In this document: piece by piece, positions 8,951 to 15,970 of the stretch | Layout of the letters: each line of letters opens with the position of its first letter | How positions within the stretch are numbered: the first letter of the stretch is position 1 | Assembly: GCA_937911345.1 (NCBI GenBank) | Contig: CALDPP010000147.1 | Location: 1-37,513 of the forward strand | From: an uncultured euryarchaeote | GTDB taxonomy: Archaea > Thermoplasmatota > Poseidoniia > Poseidoniales > Poseidoniaceae | DNA: 37,513 nt | Direction of reading: 5' to 3' | The notes under the pieces: generated by a model | What the model was told of the DNA's origin: nothing | The model's database searches: none | What the model saw: only the letters and a program-made list of their open reading frames with translations | Position numbers and translations under genes: made by a program

Positions 8951-9664
8951 GTGCAATTTGACACCTTCGATATTTTCGATGGGATATGGGATGCAATGTT
9001 TGAAAATAAATGGCGTATAGCGTGGGTCATGCAGCCAAACCGTGGAGACCAACTAGTGGTTGCAGGGATGAGTCCCAATAGTCTTGTTGCGAGGAATAGT
9101 GTATTCGATAGGATACATCGAGGAACTTCATTCATTGTGTTCATAGATGGGCTAATAGTGATGTGGTTATTTTGGGCCATTGCTTCATTGATATCTCCCG
9201 CAATGTCAAGTCTAGTGTTAGGCTTTGTAACCATTTTTTGTTTCATGACTTGGAATGCTTATCGTTCTAGAGCTGTTTGGGCTTATTGGCCAGCATCAAT
9301 ACTGATACTGATTGCGGCTCTATTTTTTGGCTTAAACGCTATAGAATCATTGGGACTTGTTTTCTCGGGAAATGTTGGTGCCTTGCTGTTCCTCTTCTTG
9401 ACTGGCTGGGCAACACTGGGCTCATTCAGGAGATTCATGTATCACTTCAATCCAATGTACAAGGCTGGATATTTCAATAGTGAATCAGATGGTATGGATT
9501 TCACACTTGAGCAGGGTGAAATGCTTGCTGCTTGCCCAAAGTGTATGGCCGTATTAGCAATTAGGCCATCAATGCTTAGTGCAAGTGATAGATGTCCACA
9601 CTGTCAAGCACCACTAATTGATCCGCAGTTAGCGGCCAAGTATGGCTTAACTGAGGAAGAATGA
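8951..9664 (+). CDS. four-helix membrane protein with C-terminal zinc ribbon
   Basis: No family recognised. The 237 residues have a soluble N terminus, then four hydrophobic segments (about 55-78, 80-98, 103-123 and 126-147). A cytoplasmic-looking tail ends in a zinc-ribbon motif, CPKC (about 195-198) and CPHC (about 214-217). The start is either GTG 8951, behind GGATAGGT, or ATG 8996 (222 residues). Only 17 bases separate GTG 8951 from the divergent coaBC start, so their promoters must overlap the other gene. The 3' end lies 2 bases from the convergent actin-like gene. The architecture suggests a membrane sensor or adaptor; this is inference. Confidence 0.75.
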   Translation: MQFDTFDIFDGIWDAMFENKWRIAWVMQPNRGDQLVVAGMSPNSLVARNSVFDRIHRGTSFIVFIDGLIVMWLFWAIASLISPAMSSLVLGFVTIFCFMTWNAYRSRAVWAYWPASILILIAALFFGLNAIESLGLVFSGNVGALLFLFLTGWATLGSFRRFMYHFNPMYKAGYFNSESDGMDFTLEQGEMLAACPKCMAVLAIRPSMLSASDRCPHCQAPLIDPQLAAKYGLTEEE

Positions 9665-9666
9665 AA

Positions 9667-10692
9667 TTAGCGAGATGCTAGTGTTAGGTTCTTCCACATT
9701 TCTTCTGGAACTTCCATTGCTAGTCTTAGACCACCCATAGCACCTAGTCGCACAGGGTCATCAACAACATGGACATTTACGTCGCCCAAATCGCTGAGTC
9801 TTCGCTCAATCATTGCACCAAGGCCGTTGATTCCAGAGCCACCGCCAGCTAGAATCATGTTTCTGCGGAATTGGTCATGGTATTCTGGGTTAGAGCCAGC
9901 AATTAATGTCTTGACATTTTCAACGATCGGGTCAACTATTGACTCACAGGCTTTTTGGATACAGTCAGTGATATCTAGAGTCATTGCTTTTCCTTCAATG
10001 GAGAAATCTACCATTACAGGAGAATCTGGGGTTGAAGTTCCAACAAAGGAATGCTGTTCTTTCCATCTTCGTGCCATATCCTTGGTAATTTGTGCACCAC
10101 TGTACTTAGATTGGACTTCTTCGATAATTTTCTTGTCAACCCAATCACCAGCATATTCAGTGTGCATTTGATCTTCTGGGCTTGGTATTGTACCGTAAAC
10201 ACGGCAAAGGTCAGTAGTTCCTGCACCGATATCAATGACTAATGTATGTTCTATCATGTCAAGGGCGTAGGCAACTGCGAAAGGCTCAGAGATAATCATT
10301 GCAGCATTCACGGTTCCGGCAGCAGCATCGAAAATTGCGGTCTTGTCAACATAGCTTGCTTCTGCAGGTGCACCAATTACTGCGACAACTCGGTCGTAGT
10401 CTTCTGGGTCTGAGAGTGAAATGAGGTGAGTAATAAAGTGAGCAATGAAGTCTCTATCTTCATTAGTATCTTTAATGACACCATGTTCAAGCGGCCTGAA
10501 CAGGTTCAATGCTAGTCGATTCTTTAGTGCTTCTTCGCCAAAAAGAACATCTCTTTTCAGGAAATTTCTAGCAATCGGGTCTTTTGGGGTTCCAATTACA
10601 GTTAGTTCTTCTTCTTCGTGACTATCAGAGGAAACCATTACCGAACGGAAAGTTCCTAAATCAATTCCAATATACAATACATCTCCAGCCAT
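9667..10692 (-). CDS. actin-fold ATPase of the MreB/MamK/ParM kind
   Basis: A 341-residue actin-superfamily protein with all the nucleotide-binding signatures: phosphate-1 IGIDLGTFRS (8-17), connect-1 SEPFAVAYALD (135-145), phosphate-2 LVIDIGAGTTDL (151-162), adenosine motif ILAGGGSGINGLG (280-292), and connect-2 DPVRLGAMGGLRLA (312-325). Length and spacing fit MreB/MamK filament proteins better than Hsp70, which is much longer, or eukaryotic-type actin/crenactin, which has larger insertions. MreB-like proteins form ATP-dependent filaments that set cell shape or position cargo; the role here is unknown. It has its own 127-base upstream gap, and no MreC, MreD or RodA gene is nearby. Confidence 0.85.
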   Translation of the reverse strand: MAGDVLYIGIDLGTFRSVMVSSDSHEEEELTVIGTPKDPIARNFLKRDVLFGEEALKNRLALNLFRPLEHGVIKDTNEDRDFIAHFITHLISLSDPEDYDRVVAVIGAPAEASYVDKTAIFDAAAGTVNAAMIISEPFAVAYALDMIEHTLVIDIGAGTTDLCRVYGTIPSPEDQMHTEYAGDWVDKKIIEEVQSKYSGAQITKDMARRWKEQHSFVGTSTPDSPVMVDFSIEGKAMTLDITDCIQKACESIVDPIVENVKTLIAGSNPEYHDQFRRNMILAGGGSGINGLGAMIERRLSDLGDVNVHVVDDPVRLGAMGGLRLAMEVPEEMWKNLTLASR

Positions 10693-10819
10693 ATGACTCG
10701 CCTAACTACCCGATTGCGACATACCTTATGAATAATCCCTATGCTGTGTGCTGAAAAATATAGCAATATGAGTCGTTAAAACATTCTATAGAATGGTGGC
10801 TTGTGAGGTATATTTGTGA

Positions 10820-11842
10820 TTAACACCATTCTTCGCAAGAATGACAATACCATGTACCATACTCAACATATAATTCGGCCATACCTGAACAGGTTGTACA
10901 CTCTTTGAGTGTTTGATCACCATAGATACTGACAACCATTTGAACATGATATGCGTCATCAATACCTAATTCTTGCCTAAGAGACCACAACAACTGATCT
11001 TCACTAGGAGAGATAATCCCATCTTCTAGCACCATTTCTACGACTCTTCTATAATCTTCAAAATCAGAAGCGTTTCTAGCATCTAAAACTACACCATTCT
11101 TCTCGGCAATTATGTCAGTACCTCCAGGGTCATCAACAAACAGAACTAGAGATTCTGGCTTCAAGTCTTTACTTTTTAGTTCAAATGATATTCTTGCACC
11201 ATCAACATTAGCAAAGACTAGATTGGAATTGTTGTTAATTACATTAGCGATAGATCTTGCAGTATCTTCTGCGTTGGCACCTCTTCTCCAACCCATTCCA
11301 TCATTGACATTGTAAGAATAAAATTCAGTACCTTTACCTGGGTACTCCAGTCGTATCTCTTCTCCACCATCAAAGCCATTTGAGACAATAGTTAGTGCAG
11401 CCACTTCTGTAGATACAATATTATCGTCATCATCAAACATGATCATTAATGGTTTCCTCTCCTCAGTTGCAGTATTAAATCTGCCCTGCATTCCACTCAT
11501 CCATTTATCTTCTAGACGTGCGAGAGACGCTTCTTGCTGCTCTGATAGATTCTTGTTGACTCCTAGAACGTTTGCTAAACTGCCAGATGCGACATCCTGC
11601 TTAAATTGTTCAATTAACTCTGCATCTCTATGATATGTTGGTATGTCGTTTACTTTTTTCTCCTCAACATAATCAGGATCAGCCCATTCGTGTGAGCAGG
11701 AAACACATGTAAGATAACCGGCCATAGTTGAAGGCTGAGCTTCACCACCGCATCTAGGGCAATCTCCCTCCTCATTGTAGGATAAGTTGTCTGATGCTTC
11801 GCGCCGACCTTTGCGAATCCCGCCAAATCCCGCCATAATCAT
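10820..11842 (-). CDS. unknown protein with zinc ribbons at both ends
   Basis: No family recognised. The 340 residues carry an N-terminal zinc ribbon (CPRC at about 28-31, CVSC at about 46-49) and a C-terminal one (CTTC at about 314-317, CHSC at about 333-336, then a final Cys). Between them lies a polar helical part (about 70-125), then a beta-rich part (about 130-265). The beta part includes AEDTARSIANVIN followed by alternating strands, which vaguely resembles repeats in flagellar-hook and phage structural proteins. Next is a helical stretch VVEMVLEDGIISPSEDQLLW (about 268-287), reminiscent of TerB-like or EF-hand-like helices. No signal peptide or transmembrane helix is seen. ATG 11842 and ATG 11836 are both possible; a GGGATGATT stretch precedes the second. 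Confidence 0.72.
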   Translation of the reverse strand: MIMAGFGGIRKGRREASDNLSYNEEGDCPRCGGEAQPSTMAGYLTCVSCSHEWADPDYVEEKKVNDIPTYHRDAELIEQFKQDVASGSLANVLGVNKNLSEQQEASLARLEDKWMSGMQGRFNTATEERKPLMIMFDDDDNIVSTEVAALTIVSNGFDGGEEIRLEYPGKGTEFYSYNVNDGMGWRRGANAEDTARSIANVINNNSNLVFANVDGARISFELKSKDLKPESLVLFVDDPGGTDIIAEKNGVVLDARNASDFEDYRRVVEMVLEDGIISPSEDQLLWSLRQELGIDDAYHVQMVVSIYGDQTLKECTTCSGMAELYVEYGTWYCHSCEEWC

Positions 11843-11877
11843 CCCAAAGCGGGTTTTTTCTATGAATGCTTTGCCAG

Positions 11878-12699
11878 TTATGAGCGATTTGTTATAATGG
11901 CTTTTGCTCCATATCGAATGAAACCTTCCTGTGCATACAACATTCGAACAACAATGTCAACCGAATCACCGATTTTTGGCGAAGTAGGTATGTCATCAAC
12001 AAGAAGGAAAACACCATTTGGACCATCATTGGTTTCGACCATGACTGTTGAGATTCCACCTAAGATTGGCGCCCTTATGGCAAATTCAGATGGTGCACCA
12101 GCAGCACTTAATTTAGTCCAAGAGGTGACGGTACCAGATGGTTCAATCTTAACGTATGATTGGCTGATATTTGTTCCTTCTGAATCCATTTGCCTTTGCG
12201 GCCAGATGATTCCTTGGTGATTTTGAGCCACTAAAGAAAGTCTGGATTCTAGAGACTCATCATATTGTTGTCCGGATATATATGCTCCCTGTGAGGTATT
12301 CATTATGTTTGACTCATTTTGCCATGCGTTAGCTATTTTGGAATATTTCTCTTCATCTATATCTTGCATGCTATCAAATGCCAGGTGAAAAACCCCTTCG
12401 TCACCAATGTAAACTTGTAATGACGCATCATCATTACATTTGATTTTGTAGCCACTTGGATTAACCTCTATTTGTGTTGCAGCAATTATGGTTTGTTGAT
12501 TTATTCTTTCATCAATTGATGACAATGACAGGTTGGATTTTTCTATAGAAAGATACCTTATTAGGGATATTGCCATAGTAGTGTAGTCACTATCATAGCC
12601 AAAAACACACTCATCCCCTAGTTTCCAAGGAGAATTGATAAAATGGTTATCTCCATTGGACTGAATTAAATAACCTTGCCACATTGTATTGTCTGTCAT
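11878..12699 (-). CDS. DUF35-like OB-fold protein, thiolase partner, zinc ligands missing
   Basis: The C-terminal part (about residues 170-270 of 273) matches the DUF35 OB-fold: SGTVTSWTKL, a central TVMVETNDGPNGVFLLVDD, then IGDSVDIVVR. In archaea a DUF35 protein bridges acetoacetyl-CoA thiolase and HMG-CoA synthase. The pairing here fits, because the upstream thiolase stop and this ATG overlap by one base (TAATG) behind a GGGAGGG site. The segment that normally forms the zinc ribbon (around WPQRQMDSEGTNIS) has no cysteines. The extra N-terminal 150 residues are not recognised; YDSDYTTMAISLIRYL faintly recalls the start of HMG-CoA synthase or thiolase-fold proteins. The frame extends to 12732, but the later ATG has the better site. 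Confidence 0.7.
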   Translation of the reverse strand: MTDNTMWQGYLIQSNGDNHFINSPWKLGDECVFGYDSDYTTMAISLIRYLSIEKSNLSLSSIDERINQQTIIAATQIEVNPSGYKIKCNDDASLQVYIGDEGVFHLAFDSMQDIDEEKYSKIANAWQNESNIMNTSQGAYISGQQYDESLESRLSLVAQNHQGIIWPQRQMDSEGTNISQSYVKIEPSGTVTSWTKLSAAGAPSEFAIRAPILGGISTVMVETNDGPNGVFLLVDDIPTSPKIGDSVDIVVRMLYAQEGFIRYGAKAIITNRS

Positions 12700-13868
12700 T
12701 ATTTGTCCCTCCCATAGACATGAACAGCACAAGTGGCTCCCGAACCACCGACATTGTGGCTCAATGCGACTTCAGCATCTCTAACTTGTCGCACAGATTC
12801 TACCTCTCCTCGTAACTGCTTGAAGATCTCCACAGTTTGTCCGGTGCCAGTTGCACCCAACGGATGACCTTTAGATTTCAGTCCACCACTTGGGTTGATA
12901 CAGACATCTCCTTCATTTCTACGACCTCTTCCTTCTCTTGCAAACAACCCAGCTTTGCCACGATTTGCGAACCCTAGGTCTTCAGTGGCTAATAATTCAG
13001 CAATGGTAAAGCAATCATGAACCTCAGCTAGATCAATATCTTTCGCAGTGATTCCTGCCATGCTATATGCCTTTTTGGCAGCCATTTGGGTCGCTATTAA
13101 CTGAGTTATCGAAGGCCTATCATGGAGGGCCAAATAGTCTGATGCTGCTGCAGAGGAGTTAATCCAAACCGGGTCATCAGTGAATTGTTTTACGACATGG
13201 TCAGCGGCTAATATGACGCATGACGCCCCATCTGATGTAGGACAGCAATCGTACAAAGTAAGTGGGTCAGCAACCATAAATCCACTTTTAGCCTTGTCAA
13301 AACTAACATCTTTGCGTATGTGTGCCACATTGTTTTCCAAGCCATGATGATGGTTTTTAACACTAATATGGACTAAATCATCATGCGTTGAATCAAATTC
13401 ATGAAAGTATCTTCTAGCCATAAGTGCATATGTTCCAGGGAAGGTTAATCCAGCCAAGCGCTCCCATTCAGTGTCACCTGATACTCCGAGCCAGAATCGC
13501 TTTCGTTCTGGAGTTAAATCATTCATTTTTTCAATCCCACCAGCAACAACGACATCTGCTTGACCGCTCTTGATTGCCATCCAAGCATCCCTTAGGGCGA
13601 AGCCCGACGATGCACATGCATTCTCAACTCTGCGAACTGGTTTGCCTTGCATTCCAGAATGTTCGGTCAATAAAGCAGCAGTATTACCTAATTGGCCGCC
13701 GCCAAATGCTACACTGCCAATGAACGCCTCATCGATTTGTTTAGGATGAAAATCTTTGTCAACACTGTCGAAGGCGCTTCTGGCTGCTTCAGCCCACATT
13801 CCCTTCATGCCGAGTTGGTGATTGCCGTATTTTGTCTGCCCGGCTCCAACGATGGCAACATCAACCAT
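12699..13868 (-). CDS. archaeal-type thiolase (acetyl-CoA C-acetyltransferase)
   Basis: A 389-residue thiolase of the archaeal/SCP2-like group, which lacks the long loop of bacterial degradative thiolases. The nucleophilic Cys lies in VENACASSGFALRDA (about residue 85), the His of the second active-site block in VHDCFTIAE, and the C-terminal block is GGLKSKGHPLGATGTG. In archaea such enzymes make acetoacetyl-CoA for the mevalonate pathway or act in acyl-CoA breakdown. The adjoining DUF35 gene favours the former. ATG 13868 is preceded by GGTGGGG; the frame extends to 13892. The divergent gene is kptA, and the 120-base space between them must carry both promoters. Confidence 0.9.
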   Translation of the reverse strand: MVDVAIVGAGQTKYGNHQLGMKGMWAEAARSAFDSVDKDFHPKQIDEAFIGSVAFGGGQLGNTAALLTEHSGMQGKPVRRVENACASSGFALRDAWMAIKSGQADVVVAGGIEKMNDLTPERKRFWLGVSGDTEWERLAGLTFPGTYALMARRYFHEFDSTHDDLVHISVKNHHHGLENNVAHIRKDVSFDKAKSGFMVADPLTLYDCCPTSDGASCVILAADHVVKQFTDDPVWINSSAAASDYLALHDRPSITQLIATQMAAKKAYSMAGITAKDIDLAEVHDCFTIAELLATEDLGFANRGKAGLFAREGRGRRNEGDVCINPSGGLKSKGHPLGATGTGQTVEIFKQLRGEVESVRQVRDAEVALSHNVGGSGATCAVHVYGRDK

Positions 13869-13988
13869 GTATGCCCCACCAGCAGGTAGCATTTGATTGA
13901 AGCGGTCATTTTTGTCTTGCTGTTAATGATTAGTGTTGTGTGGCAAATTTGCGTAGATACTAAGAACGAAGGCACGCCGCCTTGATTC

Positions 13989-14690
13989 ATGCTAAGACAA
14001 TGTAGAGACAATGGGTGTGAGACTAAATTCTTCATAGGTAGTAACTGCCCAATATGCAATCAGGAAGGCAAGTTCATCATGAGCGACCGTGAAGCACAAT
14101 CGCTCGGTAGAATCCTAGCGCTAGTTTTACGACACGCACCAGAAAAGTTTGGCGTTGATATGGACATCAACGGATGGGTTAACACAAGAGAATTATCAGA
14201 TGCAATATCTAACCAGAGGAGACATTACCATTGGTTGAGAGGTTGGCATTTTGAAGCAATCGCTAACTCAGATGAAAAGGGTAGATACCAAGTAGAGGGT
14301 GAAATGATTAGAGCAACATATGGACATTCGATCGAACTTGAACTAGATTTACCTACAGATGACATACCTGAAGCACTTTACTGGCCGTGTGAGCCTGACC
14401 AAGTTCCAACAATCCTAGAGTTAGGTATTACTGCTGGAGACAGGCAACATGTACATCTGTCTAGAACCATCAACAAAGCAATGGAAGCCGGTCACGTTAG
14501 AATCGATAGGCCAGCAATAATTGAAGTTGATACTACCAGAGCAATCGCTGATGGAAACACAATTTTCCGTGCTGGAAAGTCCGTCTTCTTGACTACTGAC
14601 ATGCCATCGGATTATCTGTATCAAGTTGAAGAGGATGACCCAGTAATTGTTGAGATGATTGCTAAGTGGGAAGCTGAAGAAGAAGAGTGA
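13989..14690 (+). CDS. kptA: RNA 2'-phosphotransferase KptA/Tpt1
   Basis: KptA removes a 2'-phosphate from RNA by transferring it to NAD+, releasing ADP-ribose cyclic phosphate. The 233 residues start with a cysteine-rich zinc-binding segment (C5, C10, C20, C23, with CPIC), as in some archaeal homologues. The two-lobed core follows: LALVLRHAPEKFG (43-55), NGWVNTRELSDAI (61-73), DEKGRYQV (95-102), IRATYGHS (107-114) and QHVHLSRT (153-160). The C terminus is acidic. No clear Shine-Dalgarno site precedes ATG 13989, which suggests a leaderless transcript. Its biological substrate in archaea is unsettled, because no splicing that leaves a 2'-phosphate is known there. Confidence 0.92.
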   Translation: MLRQCRDNGCETKFFIGSNCPICNQEGKFIMSDREAQSLGRILALVLRHAPEKFGVDMDINGWVNTRELSDAISNQRRHYHWLRGWHFEAIANSDEKGRYQVEGEMIRATYGHSIELELDLPTDDIPEALYWPCEPDQVPTILELGITAGDRQHVHLSRTINKAMEAGHVRIDRPAIIEVDTTRAIADGNTIFRAGKSVFLTTDMPSDYLYQVEEDDPVIVEMIAKWEAEEEE

Positions 14691-14692
14691 AT

Positions 14693-15058
14693 CTACTTCT
14701 GAATCATTCCACAGGCTGGACAGAAATCAAGATCGCTGTCCTGGGCAGCTCCACATTTTGGACAAGTAGTCATGCCAAGGGTAAGAGCTTGTGACTTTGT
14801 TGCAGGAGGTGGTGCTTCTTGTCCATCCTTTTGGCTAACTAAAACTAGTGGGTCAATCCCGTGACTCACAAGTTCATTGTACCTATTCTTGAAAATTATA
14901 GCCTCTTGAATGGCAATTTCTAATTGTAGAATCCTTTCGTGGCGTTCTAATTTATCTTCAATATCCATTGCCTCATCCAAACTAGCTTGCAGATGACGCA
15001 TGAATTCGTCTACCAAAGGACCCTCGGCCATGTCTACACTGTGCAGACCCTTGTTCAT
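14693..15058 (-). CDS. small coiled-coil protein with C-terminal zinc ribbon
   Basis: About 121 residues and no family recognised. The N-terminal two thirds (about 12-70) is strongly helical and charged, with a likely coiled coil around DKLERHERILQLEIAIQEAI. A linker with PPPA follows, then a zinc ribbon CPKCGAAQ-DLDFCPACG (about 99-118) at the very end. ATG 15058 has AAGGAT upstream; the frame also offers a TTG at 15061 and an ATG eleven codons in. Its stop lies 2 bases from the convergent kptA stop. It may be a protein-protein adaptor, but there is no direct evidence. Confidence 0.75.
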   Translation of the reverse strand: MNKGLHSVDMAEGPLVDEFMRHLQASLDEAMDIEDKLERHERILQLEIAIQEAIIFKNRYNELVSHGIDPLVLVSQKDGQEAPPPATKSQALTLGMTTCPKCGAAQDSDLDFCPACGMIQK

Positions 15059-15109
15059 CAATCCTTGTGAGTCACAATACTATTGAGGCAATAACTATTG
15101 GGAGTAGTA

Positions 15110-15925
15110 ATGGGAGATGTTGTAGTAATCAAGTTTGGTGGTGGACTTATCACTAACAAATCCCAAATGTGTACCCCTGAATTAGAAACAATCGATAACT
15201 TAGTTGGTGTTGTCAAACAGTGTATCGATACTGGATTGAGAGTTATAGTTGTTCATGGTGCAGGTTCATACGGCCACCTGAGAGCTAAATATTGGCGACT
15301 TAATGAAGGTCTTATCGATGATGGTAGTTTCACCCCGCAAGTAGATTGCAAGTCACAAAAAGAAGCGGTCAGCATAGTACGTAATGATATGCTTACTTTA
15401 AACAAGATTGTAGTTGATTCATTTCAAAAACACGGCTTATCAACCAAATCACTTCCACCTCATCAATGGGCAAAAAATACTGGGAGTAATTTTTCAGGAG
15501 ATGTCAAATCTATGTTCAATTCTGATTTTGATGTGATGATTTCATTTGGTGATGTCGTTGATTGTGATGTAGGAGAATTTGGCATCCTATCAGGTGATGA
15601 CTTGGTAGTAAGAATATGCAATGACATCTCCAATGTGAGGAAACTTGTGTTCGCTATCAAGGGTGTAGATGGTATTCTAAGAAGGCCACCTGATGAAGCA
15701 ACTGAAGATGATTTAATCGAGAAATGGTCGCCAAACGTCGAATTTTCTGGGGTTCATTACACGGAAATAGATGTCACCGGAGGCATTGGTTTGAAAGCAG
15801 CAAGAGGCGCTGAAGTGGCAGCTATGGGGATAGATGTGTTCATTGTCAATGGTGAATATCCTGAACGTTTGTTCAATGCCTGTAGAGGAGTTTCGACTAT
15901 TGGAACACAAATATTCAGCCAATGA
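15110..15925 (+). CDS. ipk: isopentenyl phosphate kinase
   Basis: Amino-acid-kinase fold enzyme that phosphorylates isopentenyl phosphate to isopentenyl diphosphate, the last step of the archaeal mevalonate route. Features are IKFGGGLITNK (7-17), the VVHGAGSYGH motif (47-56) whose His marks IPK against other amino-acid kinases, VMISFGDVV, LSGDDLVV and KGVDGIL, and a C-terminal GGIGLKAARGAEVA. Length is 271 residues, close to the family norm. ATG 15110 lies behind TTGGGAG. It is followed immediately by the IPP isomerase-prenyl synthase fusion, so the kinase product is also the substrate of the next protein. Confidence 0.94.
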   Translation: MGDVVVIKFGGGLITNKSQMCTPELETIDNLVGVVKQCIDTGLRVIVVHGAGSYGHLRAKYWRLNEGLIDDGSFTPQVDCKSQKEAVSIVRNDMLTLNKIVVDSFQKHGLSTKSLPPHQWAKNTGSNFSGDVKSMFNSDFDVMISFGDVVDCDVGEFGILSGDDLVVRICNDISNVRKLVFAIKGVDGILRRPPDEATEDDLIEKWSPNVEFSGVHYTEIDVTGGIGLKAARGAEVAAMGIDVFIVNGEYPERLFNACRGVSTIGTQIFSQ

Positions 15926-15970
15926 TTGGTTGATTACAGGGGAACTATTCATTTATCGAGTTCTAGTGCA

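Noticed and set aside
8934-8996. Longer CoaBC starting at TTG 8996
   Set aside because: It would overlap the divergent gene; the domain begins well after ATG 8933.
9667-10692. Hsp70 (DnaK) for the actin-fold gene
   Set aside because: It is too short and has no substrate-binding domain; the motif layout fits MreB/MamK-type actins.
10693-10819. Possible RNA gene in the gap upstream of the actin-like gene
   Set aside because: No tRNA-like fold or stable hairpin is apparent; it is AT-rich and most likely a promoter region.
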